Source: Apoda limacodes
Lineage: Eukaryota; Arthropoda; Insecta; Lepidoptera; Limacodidae
Assembly (NCBI GenBank): GCA_946406115.1
Contig: OX291553.1
Span: 14,079,001 to 14,143,000 of the forward strand
Direction: 5' to 3'
Length of the DNA stretch: 64,000 nucleotides
The translations under genes and the position numbers were made by a program. This document shows positions 33,721-44,076 of this stretch, piece after piece. Below the pieces are notes generated by a model. That model had not been told where the DNA came from and did no database searches. It saw only the letters and a program-made list of their open reading frames with translations. Positions within the stretch are counted from its first letter, which is position 1. Each line of letters starts with the position of its first letter.

Positions 33721-34572
33721 GTGGTGGTCGAGGTGAATCCCGACAAAAGCTCTGCCGTCCTTTTTACCTTAGGCCGCCCTCCGCGGCCTACTCCCCTTTC
33801 TCTTTTCGGTCGTGCCATTCCCTGGCAAAATAAGACCAAATATCTCGGTGTGACCATGGATAGTCGTTTGAACTTCCAAGCTCACACCAAAATAGTCAGA
33901 GACCGAGCCGCTTTTGTCCTCGGTCGTCTCTATCCCATGATAGGCAAGTATAGTAAGATGTCGCTTAGAAATAAGCTAAATCTTTACACAACTTGTATCC
34001 GCCCCATACTAGCTTATGCTAGCGTAGTCTTTGCGCTGTCCAAGCGCAATCTCCACAAACTCCAGACCCTCCAAAACCGCTTTCTCAGAGCGGCCTCTGG
34101 AGCCTCTTGGTACGTTCGCAATGCGGACCTACACAGAGACTTCGAACTTCCCACGATTCCCCAATACTTTAAAGACTTGGCAGTCCGCTTTTTCGAGCGC
34201 ACGCAAAATCACCCGAATCGATTAATTGTGCAATCCACAACGTATCGTCCCCCCGATCGACCCGGTCGCGGTCGTAAAACTATTGTTAGGCGGCCTCGGC
34301 ACGTACTAACGTCCCCAGATGACGATCTCGCTGTCCGGATAGCGAGATTAGTCTCTACGACCTCCCCGAATAGGGCCTCCCTCCAAACACGACGCCGACG
34401 TCCCCGGGTTCGTCGGCGCCCACAAGGATACACTAGGACTCACCTTCGGGTTCGAGACTCACGCCGGTCGAAGGGACGCCCCCGAGAGCGACAACCCAAG
34501 CCGAGACGAACAGTGTGTATTAAACATGTTCCCAAACACAGCAGTCGGTATGAAATCATTGTTCCATCATAA
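33721..34572 (+). pseudogene. ORF2 part 3: thumb and C-terminal region
   Basis: 283 residues follow the deletion: VNPDKSSAVLF, KYLGVTMDSRLNFQAH, YTTCIRPILAYASVVFAL, LQTLQNRFLRAASGASWYVR and a basic tail. From about 34430 the sequence differs in structure from the other copy of the family at 40628-41093, which has about 80 extra bases here and another 3' UTR. This suggests deletion or recombination in this copy. Confidence 0.75.
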
Positions 34573-35036
34573 ATCTTCTTTTAGTCGCATCAATGTGCCG
34601 CGGGAGTCCACTGCGAGGTCGAGTTGATAAATTCCCCTCCTCTTGGCTACGTGAGACCCAACTATTTACGGTAATCCACTAAAAACCAAATAGCCGGAAT
34701 AAAATAAACATTTTTCAAACTACTGAATTTTTTTTTTTTTTTGTTATAAGAATTATTATATGACATTTACATCAAATAAAATACTAACGGTAAAACCAAT
34801 CTCATTGCAAATTTGAGATATATTGTAACCCATATTATATAGTTCTATAATACTTAAATACAACCTTATGTCAGCACAAGCACCCCCAGAAACAAATCGG
34901 CAACGACAAAAATATAATGTCTACCCACGTTATGTCCGCATCTAACTTAATAGCTATAAGTAAATTGGTCTAAGCTGTTTAACTGAACAAAGTATTCATA
35001 ATTCGTAAAATGTAACAAATCCAAAAAGAAAGACAT

Positions 35037-35116
35037 AAGGTGAGATTCGAATACACAACCTGCATTGCATTCAGTACACGTATTAAGATATGATACGGCT
35101 ATCCACTAGGCTACGG
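35037..35116 (-). repeat. tRNA-derived SINE fragment, minus strand
   Basis: The minus strand reads CGTAGCCTAGTGGATAGCCG (A-box-like) and, about 40 bases on, GGTTGTGTATTCGAATCTCA (B-box-like). The spacing fits a tRNA-type pol III promoter. It does not fold as a complete tRNA by eye, so a SINE head is more likely than a tRNA gene. Confidence 0.55.
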
Positions 35117-36173
35117 ATTCGATAATTTTCTTAGTGAAATTATTATATACAATATTTAATGAAACTAATATTGCTCAGGTTCTACAAGACATATTACTTT
35201 ATTTCTTTAAGTGTGTGAGTGACTACGCCTTGCCATTCTATTTTGTTTAAACAAGCAATTTTGACAATGTAAGCAATATTTCATAGCATAAATAAAAAGT
35301 ATAATTATTTACTTATTTATTTTACATAGAATTATTTATATTTATGGCAATGTTATGTTCTTACATTGAATATTTTTAAAATTGTAGTAAGTGTAAAATT
35401 TGGGTGCTTATGGAAATAAAAATTTTCTTATTTCAAATTAACTATTGTAATTTGTTATGACTAAATTTAATAACTTTTTAAATGTATAACATGTTTTTCC
35501 AATCATGAATAATTTTTGCTTACCCCATCCATCCATATGCATTTCTTACTTAATACTCTTTTGTAAAATTTAAAACGAAAAAATCTGCCAAGCGCATGTA
35601 GTTCATGAATTAAGTAAGGGTTCCCTATAGTGAAAACTATTGCGTTACTATCAAAAACTTCTGAACCGATTCTGTTTAAAACAATTTAAGTTATAAATAT
35701 TTATAATGCTCTGGTTGTGATTAGTTAAAATTTAGGTGTATAAATAATGAAAACAAATTGTACCTTAGACTCTAGCTTATCGGAAAATTGGTCTGAAAGC
35801 AGAATTTCACCCACATAAAACGGGTAAATTCACTCATAATCCATACGAAAAGCCAGTAAAGAAATAATATTACCGTATTTATTTCTACCTCGGAAATATA
35901 GATATAGAAGAATTACGTTCTCACCGGTATAAAAGTATCCTTTGTACTTTTTAATCCCATAAACTATGCAACCCTGTTTTTTAATATAGTGATCTGGTAC
36001 TGCATTTTTGCATGTAAACAAACACCCTTTCTTATTCATCATAATATAAATTGTATGATTTATCTACTTTCTAGTGGTTTAGATATTTCTTATCGATACA
36101 TTTTATGTATAATATGTTAACAGTAACGGAAAACATATGGTGTACATATTTACAATAAGTATTTTATAGTCAA
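35117..36173. other. AT-rich intergenic stretch
   Basis: No homology was recognised. The short minus-strand frame at 35830-36042 shows no conserved features. Confidence 0.4.
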
Positions 36174-36535
36174 AGATATCTACTCGTTTCAACCTACTAC
36201 TGATACTATCTATGTCACAATTACGGTCTTGACATTTTTTGGTGGTAACAACGGACATAGTTACTGGGGGGTCATTCGAAATACAAATTAATTTGTTGTT
36301 TTTCTTTCTCTTAAATATAGACCTTACAATTTATTTAACAAATTACACATAACAGTAACACTATGGATTATACATTTTTATAGTTATCATTGTATATATT
36401 GTCAAAGTAGTAACATTCTACTCGTTTCACCCACTAAAGGGATTGTTTTTATCTCTTTCTGTCTTATAACATTTTATTCGGTGTTACAAAAGACATATAT
36501 AGTTCGTGGGTTCATGCCAAATACAATTTTACTTT
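36174..36535. repeat. Diverged direct duplication upstream of the ATP synthase beta gene
   Basis: Two segments about 240 bases apart, around 36180-36300 and 36418-36535, share a sequence order: TACTCGTTTCA-CC-ACTA, then TCTTGACATT or TCTTATAACATTTT, GGTGGTAAC or GGTGTTACA, GACATAGTT or GACATATATAGTT, and CATTCGAAATACAA or CATGCCAAATACAA. They are an old tandem duplication. They end 200-450 bases before the ATG at 36749, so they may lie in the gene's promoter region. Confidence 0.5.
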
Positions 36536-36742
36536 ATCTTCATCGTTATCATCACATCTCTATACACGTTGTACTTTACTCTGTGCTCAGCCTATAATCT
36601 GCTCTATACTATAATCACAAATTATAAAGTATTATGTACAAGTACTATAATCTGTGATCGTTCCTAATTTCGATCGTACGGTTACATAATTTTTCGGGAA
36701 AGGGTTAGTTTTAAGGTTTCTGACAAGTCTTAGGTTTGCTAA

Positions 36743-38299
<1,557 letters not shown>

Positions 38300-38333
38300 A
38301 TGTAGAAAATGAGATTGTAATGTGGTATGTCTT

Positions 38334-38339
38334 AATAAA
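38334..38339 (+). terminator. Polyadenylation signal of the ATP synthase beta gene
   Basis: AATAAA occurs 35 bases after the stop codon, followed by a T-rich tract at about 38370. The 3' UTR would be short, roughly 60 bases. Confidence 0.6.
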
Positions 38340-38867
38340 AAATAGCTAATTCCCAACCATTTTGTTTAATTTTTTTTTTCTAGCCTTTACATGGGGAATG
38401 TAACTTAGCCTACTTATCCCATTACAAAAACAAAGGACATTTAGGGTATTCAAGATTGTAATAAAAGTTTATATTTGTTAATAGGCTAAAAAACTACTTT
38501 CCTTACCAACTAAAACAGACATAACCTGCTGTAATAAGCTGTTTTAAGTTATGACAGGAATGCCGGACCACAAATATATGAGTCAGTACAGAAGGTCTGT
38601 TTTTTCTATTAACACTAAAAATACTACTATTGGCTAAGAAAGTGTTTTGCTGTCTCAACATAAAATTATCAAAACATCATTCCTACAGTCATTTTTATAA
38701 TCTTTTTGGTTTGAAACTAAAATATATGTTCATAGCTTAGTTTTTATAATAGATAAACAAGACCATATTCTGTCAAAAATATTTTTTCACTGACACAATG
38801 TGCTGCGCGACATTAAAAAGTATTTAATTTTATAATAGTCTGAATTTTGTACATATTAAACTAGCTT

Positions 38868-39215
38868 TTGTCCGCGGTTTCAACCGCCCTAAATTTAGTT
38901 ATCGACGTAGGATTTTAACGGCAACTCCTCAATTATAAAAAAAACTAATCACACTTGACGTTTTCAAGAATCGTATGTCCTTGCTCGAGACTCAAACTAT
39001 CTCCATGCCAAATTTGCCTGCGGTTCCACCCGCCCTAAATTCGATTATCGGTGTAGGATTTCGACGGCAACGTTATCAATTAGCCTATGTCCTTTCTCGG
39101 GACTTTAACTACCTTTATGGCAAATTTTATCTTAATTGGTACAGCGGTTTAAGCGTAAAGAGGTAACAGACAGACAAAGTTACTTTCGCATTTATAATGT
39201 TACTATGGATAGCGG
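38868..39215 (+). repeat. Lepidopteran short repeat, two partial units
   Basis: The motif set CTAGCTTTTGTCCGCGG, TCGACGTAGGATTTTAACGG, ATGTCCTTGCTCGAGACTC, then GTAACAGACAGACAAAGTTA and TTTATAATGTTACTATGGAT is the usual 3' part of a very common lepidopteran repeat (RTE- or SINE-associated). The central block occurs twice (about 38895-38990 and 39015-39110), so it is partly duplicated. Related pieces lie at 41975-42140 and 43365-43450. Confidence 0.6.
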
Positions 39216-39589
39216 ATCCGGCAGACATTTATGGGTTCCGAGAGGTCAGTCAGACTTCCATACATTTTTCACTCGAATTACAGAGTCCGAATATCTCGAG
39301 ACTGTTCCCAATAAGCTCCCTGTCCTGCCTGACCTGTTCTGCCCGGAAAAGCAGCACATTTAATATTATATCTTAAATTAAACATTTACATTTTTTTAAT
39401 TCTGCGATTCCATAATTACTTGTAACTAATCTATGGTGGAAGTATCGGCGGGCAGCCTTTAAATTTCTTTGGTTTTAAGCTAGCCCTTTTGATGCGTTTT
39501 TACATTCTATGTAATGTGTCGTATCCAACCATAAATTTCACATTGATTGAAGTTGTGGTATATGATAATAATGGAGTCATGAGTCGCAT

Positions 39590-39720
39590 TCAATGCAGCG
39601 AATGTTGAAAACATTGTCGTTCATTCAATCTTTGCCGTTTTGGAGAAGATCCGTGACACGACTGCAGCGTCACCTACCGGGTCCAATGGTGTTATCAAAC
39701 CATACAGGGACCCACTCGAA
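39590..39720 (+). repeat. Single copy of the 'CTGCAGCGCCACCTA' unit
   Basis: ACTGCAGCGTCACCTACCGG, then ATCAAACCATACAGGGACCC and ACTCGAAC, match the unit that is tandemly repeated three times at 41683-41945. The two sites are about 2 kb apart. Confidence 0.55.
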
Positions 39721-40145
39721 CTTCTTCTTCGTCCTGCCCTTTTCCCATTATGTGGGGTCGGGTCTCTTCACTCTTCTGCGCCAGGCTAATCTGTCCTGGG
39801 TTGTCTTTTCAGGCAAATGGGCTTCCTTGAGGTCTCTTTGTAATTATGACCACCAGGTTAGGGGCGGGCGGCCTCTACCTTTCCTTTGTTTTGGCAAATC
39901 TAGTACTAGCTGTACCACATGGTCCTTATTACTAGTTTTGACATGTCAATACCATCTATGACGGCGAGAGACCCCAAGTTCCAAGTTGCAAGTCTTATTC
40001 TGTTGATGGTCGAATGCGAATGCTTGTTCTTGTCAAACTTCTCGTCGCTTCGGGGGGACGCCCTAGTATTTGTTGCATCTTGTATCGCATTCTTAGCATT
40101 CGCGGCACTTACGGGGTGCGCCTTAATATAATTGCCTTTTCTCAT
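39721..40145 (-). mobile_element. RTE-like non-LTR fragment and associated repeat
   Basis: On the minus strand the frame 40145-39906 contains TINRIRLATWNLGSLAV, the start of an RTE-type endonuclease (consensus IRIATWNVRSL), after a basic lead segment. It stops after about 80 residues. The adjoining 39721-39905 (CTTCTTCGTCCTGCCC... CCCATTATGTGGGGTCGG) is a repeat common in moths and butterflies. The element is a 5' remnant only. Confidence 0.5.
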
Positions 40146-40627
40146 ATGCGTTTGTTAGATTTTACGGTATATAAATATGATAATGTAGGTAGGTATTTTC
40201 ATGATGGATAAATAAATCAAAGTCTGAAGTAAATATCAACTTTTATGGGATATAAAGTATCTACTTATAAAATAAAGTCTCGAGTCGAAACACAATATGC
40301 CTTTAAGTATCTAAGATTCATAAGCTATTCACAAACTGCAAGAAAAAAAATTATTAGTATTAAAGGACCTTATTGACTGGCCCAGCCAAATGTCACAAAG
40401 AGCTAAAACTCTCAGCTAGGTATTACTTATGTAATGTTAATTCAACTTTATATTATAACAATTATACATAATTAAAAACACACAATAAAATATAATCTTC
40501 TACAAACAAGTTACACAATCAATTGTACTTAACTGAAATGTTTTTCAATACTGAACTCCCATTCAGTTTCGGTAGCGTGACGTCCTGATGAGACCAGTGC
40601 GGCGGACTGAACAAGAATGCCGTTGGA

Positions 40628-41093
40628 TTTTTTTTTTTTCTGAGCTGACAATTCAGTTGGCTGTTGCAGCCATTACTGCTTCACCGGGTTTTTTTGGGGC
40701 GAGACTCTGAAGGAGCCTCAGCCCGTATAGCGCGCAACGGTCAAGGGCTCCTCGGCCTCGGCTTGGGTTGTCGCTCTCGGGGGCGTCCCTTCGACCGGCG
40801 TGAGACTCAAACCCGAAGGTGAGTCACCGCCAGGAGGGGAGTTCCCTGTTACGCGGCTACGGTTGCGATTGAGTGGGGGCGAGAAGCGCCCCGGCACTCT
40901 TTGATACCTCGTGTATCCTTGTGGGCGCCGAAGAAACCGGGGACGTCGGCGTCGTGTTTGGAGGGAGGCCCTATTCGGGGAGGTCGTAGAGACTAATCTC
41001 GCTATCCGGATAGCGAGATCGTCATCTGGGGCCGTTAGTACGTGCCGAGGCTGCCTAACTATAGTTTTACGACCGTGCCGAGGTCGATCGGGG
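40628..41093 (-). mobile_element. 5'-truncated Jockey-type insertion with 11-bp target duplication
   Basis: The minus strand matches the C-terminal coding region of the element at 29340-34707 (RRPRHVLTSPDDDLA-like block, then the basic tail), followed by a 3' UTR and an A tail (the T run 40628-40640). It is flanked by ATGCCGTTGGA at 40617-40627 and again at 41094-41104. Compared with the long copy it keeps about 80 more bases at the frame end and has a different 3' UTR ending near CAGCCAACTGAATTGTCAGC. Confidence 0.85.
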
Positions 41094-41277
41094 ATGCCGT
41101 TGGAGGGATGGACAGTGCCTTATATAGGTGACTTATCTGTCCATCCCAACCATCACCAGCAACGCGGGTTTCGTTTCAGTCGCATGTCTGCACTTACCTT
41201 AATAACATACATTTTACAGTTGATAACTATATCTAATCTAACACGTTCGTATTCGTGTGAGGACATATATTTTTGGC

Positions 41278-41645
41278 TTATTTTATTTACGGCCGGCTGC
41301 CGCCTCACGCCAAGGCAGTAACTCTCGTGGAGAGCTTAGGAGCCGCCGTTGAACATTGTCTCTTCCGCCGCCTTCCTTTCTACCTCGCCCTGCCTGGCGG
41401 TGTAGGTCCAGTGTAGCCTGGACCCTTAATATGCAAGGGCAGCCTTCCACTAGGTTTGTGCCTCCTCCGCCTGTTCCGCCGTACCGATGTTCGCCATCTC
41501 CGCCTTCACAGCCGTTGAGGGCTTCACCCGTAACCCTGGGCAAGGGGGCCGCGATATACCCCGCGGCACTGGGTCCTCATCCGCACTTCGCCACCCGAAC
41601 ACCTCAGCCTACTGTAGTGTGGGGTGGCCACCCCCGCGACTAGGA
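41278..41645 (-). mobile_element. GC-rich fragment, probable 3' end of a non-LTR element
   Basis: The segment is strikingly GC-rich and reads on the minus strand from GTCGCGGGGGTGGCCACCCC through GTTACGGGTGAAGCCCTCAA to GGCCGTAAATAAAATAAG, which resembles an A-rich 3' terminus. It contains no meaningful open frame. I judge it the 3' UTR of an R1- or Jockey-like retrotransposon. This is inference from composition and recall of similar lepidopteran sequence. Confidence 0.4.
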
Positions 41646-41682
41646 TGCGTCGGATAAGAATCGCTCAAGTTGGAAATACAGA

Positions 41683-41945
41683 GTGACATACCGACTGCAG
41701 CGCCACCTAAGTACTCGGTCCATTTGTGAATTCAAACCATGCAGGGACGCACTCGAACGTACACAAAAATGTCATTAACATCTTCCCTACCGTTTAGGAG
41801 ATCAGTGACACACCGACTGCAGCGCCACCTAACGGGATCATTTGTAAATTCAAACCATACAGGGACTCACTCGAACGTACTCAAAAAATATCATTAACAT
41901 CTTCCCTGTCGATAAGATCAGCACACCGGCTGCAGCGCCACCTAC
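41683..41945 (+). repeat. Tandem array, about three units of 113-122 bp
   Basis: CTGCAGCGCCACCTA recurs at 41695, 41817 and 41930. Units one and two share AAACCATACAGGGAC (CATGCAGG in the first), ACTCGAACGTAC and CATTAACATCTTCCCT. The last unit is partial. A single relative lies at 39590-39720. Confidence 0.75.
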
Positions 41946-41974
41946 CGTACAGAAACACACATACAGAATAATGA

Positions 41975-42140
41975 TACGCAGCAAAAAAACTAACTCATAC
42001 TTGACGTTTTCAAGTAGCTTATGTCCTTTCCCGCGACTCAGGCTATCTCCATGCCAATTAACATCTTAATCCGTACAGCGTTAAGCGTGAAGAAGTAACA
42101 GACAGACAGATTTACATCCGCATTTACAGTAAGTATGGAT
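41975..42140 (+). repeat. Fragment of the lepidopteran short repeat seen at 38868
   Basis: CATACTTGACGTTTTCAAGT, TTATGTCCTTTCCCGCGACT, CTATCTCCATGCCAATTAAC and GTAACAGACAGACAGATTTA match the 38868-39215 repeat in the same orientation. Confidence 0.6.
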
Positions 42141-42332
42141 AAGAAAATGTCTTCAGTTGTATCATTTCAGACTTAAATTATTTAGATAACCTTTTACCGG
42201 ACTCTACGCCTACCCAATTTTATTGAGATATTGGTATTGGTATTCGTAGACATAATAGTAGGAGGGCCCACGACACTAAAAGTGGGAACGACGGAAACCT
42301 AGTTCGATAAGGCTACCAGATGATATATATAC

Positions 42333-42491
42333 AATTAGTCACATTATTAATGGGGAAACACGAAATGGCGATGCTGCAATGCGAAAAACCTGGCAACTCT
42401 ATTAAAAAATAAATAAAATCCGATTTCTAGTATGATAAATTATCGTACAGCATCGCCATTTCGTGTTCCCCCATTAATGACGTGACTAATT
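42333..42491. repeat. Palindromic MITE with 44-bp arms
   Basis: 42333-42376 (AATTAGTCACATTATTAATG...) is nearly the perfect reverse complement of 42448-42491, enclosing a 71-base AT-rich loop. The arms contain ACGAAATGGCGATGCTG. It is non-coding, a foldback-type element between the ATP synthase beta and ZNF800-like genes. Confidence 0.75.
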
Positions 42492-42499
42492 ATCTTATC

Positions 42500-43100
42500 A
42501 TTTATAAGACTCCCAAGTTTTGTTTGTTACTAGGAACAGGGGAGCGGTAGGACTGAACGATAATGCAGTGCTGCAAGCCCCCCTAATGGGCCTTATCAGT
42601 GGCAGCAGCATGATAAGCGATCTCCTCAAAAAACTAAAGCTCATCTCAAAGACCATCAATATGTGTGTAAGAGAAACCACTGCTGCATTTTCCTAACAGC
42701 GGAGAAAGTGGTTGCTGCAGCGATTGAAGGTTGCCCTCCGCGCAGCTGGATTCGTCGTTTTAATCGTTTTGTCGGCAATCACCCGATTCCTTTCGATTTG
42801 TACACGTGAAAATTGCAAACATGACTTCACTACATTGCGTACCGCTCCACTTGGAGAAGTTATTTCGATATTTCGAGAAGTACGGCTTACGGCTATGCGA
42901 GAAAAACTGGTGGCATGTAACATATGTATGCACAGATTATTCAGACCTTGTTCACTTCAAATGTGACAGTTGCAAGTAGTGAGTGCTCTTGCACATCTGT
43001 TTGTGCACTCTTGGTTGTTACATGTTATTTTTATGTTTGATTTCTATTTAGTTTTGTAGCGATTGTATCTTTAAATATATAATTCTCCTGTATCTGCGTA
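42500..43100. other. Intergenic stretch with short unassigned frames
   Basis: Frames at 42712-42966 (+) and 42923-42693 (-) overlap and show no homology. The segment may be an old transposon remnant, but I cannot place it. Confidence 0.3.
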
Positions 43101-43107
43101 TGTCACT

Positions 43108-43460
43108 GTACTCCTCCTAAACGGCTGGACCGATTTGAATGATTTTTTCGTATGCGTTTGGGTGGCGCCCGGTATGGTTTAGATTCACAAATCAGCCCGG
43201 CAGATAGCTTTGCACTCGGTATCATGCAGAACAACGTCTGCCCGGTAATATGTATATATTATAGCGAGATACCTTATATTGATAAAGCAACATCTTTAAT
43301 TTTTTGTCTATTCAATTATTTTTTATACCATCAAATAGCGAAAGTGCGTACTTTTGCACCACCTTACCCTACTAGCTTATTCCCGAGGCTCCGCCCACGC
43401 TACGTTGGTTATCGGTGTAGGATTTAAACGGCAATTCTCTGAACATTACACCGAATATAA
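43108..43460 (+). repeat. Composite lepidopteran repeat fragment
   Basis: TAAACGGCTGGACCGATTTG, GTTTGGGTGGCGCCCGG and AGATTCACAAATCAGCCCGG (43120-43205) form a common lepidopteran repeat phrase. A second piece, GCTTATTCCCGAGGCTCCGC and TATCGGTGTAGGATTTAAAC, at 43374-43440 belongs to the 38868-type repeat. Confidence 0.5.
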
Positions 43461-43645
43461 GAAAGTTTGCTTCCACGTGAAATTCGGTTATATTCCTTCG
43501 GCACCTTTTGTATTTTCCCCGATAAAAAGCGTCAAGAGCTATGCCACTAGCCGACAAGAACTGGAGATTAACTTGTTGGGATCCCTTTGATTTGGAGCCA
43601 CTTCAGTACTTCTTATATTTTTTTGTAGAGATCCGTTTTTTTACC

Positions 43646-43766
43646 GGATGTTGGATCAATGAATAGACAGACCGCGTGCAGCGTTGTATAAGTTACACGG
43701 TACACGTGCCGAATGACGAACCGCAGAATCATCAGATCCTTAAGTGTATTCATTGATCCGGCGTCC
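43646..43766. repeat. Small inverted-repeat element
   Basis: GGATGTTGGATCAATGAATA (43646-43665) pairs with TATTCATTGATCCGGCGTCC (43747-43766) at 17 of 20 positions. Short and non-coding. Confidence 0.5.
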
Positions 43767-44076
43767 GCTGAAGAAAGGAATCAAAAGCTCTAAACCAAAG
43801 GGCATACTAGGTAACCGAAATTATTTTCCTTTATTTTAATTTCACTAATAGTACGTGTAAATCCACATTTCATTACCTTTTATAGTGTGCAGTCTTTAAA
43901 CATTCAATGCAGTTTGAAATAGACATTAATTTCATATGTGTTTTATTAACTTTTTTAAACTAATATAACTGACTATGATTATGTACAAGTATTTAACTAA
44001 GGTAGACATTGTAAAACAAAAAAGAATAAAGATGTAGTTTCATGATGAATTATGATAAAGAATGTTTTATAGCTAC

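Larger units (their letters stand above)
29340..34707 (+). mobile_element. Jockey-type non-LTR retrotransposon, nearly full length but defective
   Basis: A GC-rich 5' UTR (from about 29340) leads into a complete gag-like ORF1 and an ORF2 with endonuclease and reverse transcriptase. It ends near GGAATAAAATAAA (34696-34707). The GC content contrasts sharply with the AT-rich surroundings. ORF2 is broken by a TAG at 32587-32589, by stops up to 32667, and by an internal deletion near 33692-33721 that removes the catalytic core. The exact ends and the target duplication could not be fixed. It lies between UQCC1 and the ATP synthase beta gene. Confidence 0.85.

Noticed and set aside
35037..35116. 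Candidate tRNA gene on the minus strand
   Set aside because: A- and B-box-like motifs are present, but I could not fold an acceptor stem and anticodon arm; a SINE head is more likely.
40911..41321. 136-residue plus-strand frame
   Set aside because: Mostly the antisense of the basic tail of the Jockey ORF2 copy at 40628-41093, running out past the insertion boundary.
41356..41643. Proline-rich 95-residue frame in the GC-rich block
   Set aside because: No start context, no homology, and the opposite strand reads like a retrotransposon 3' UTR.
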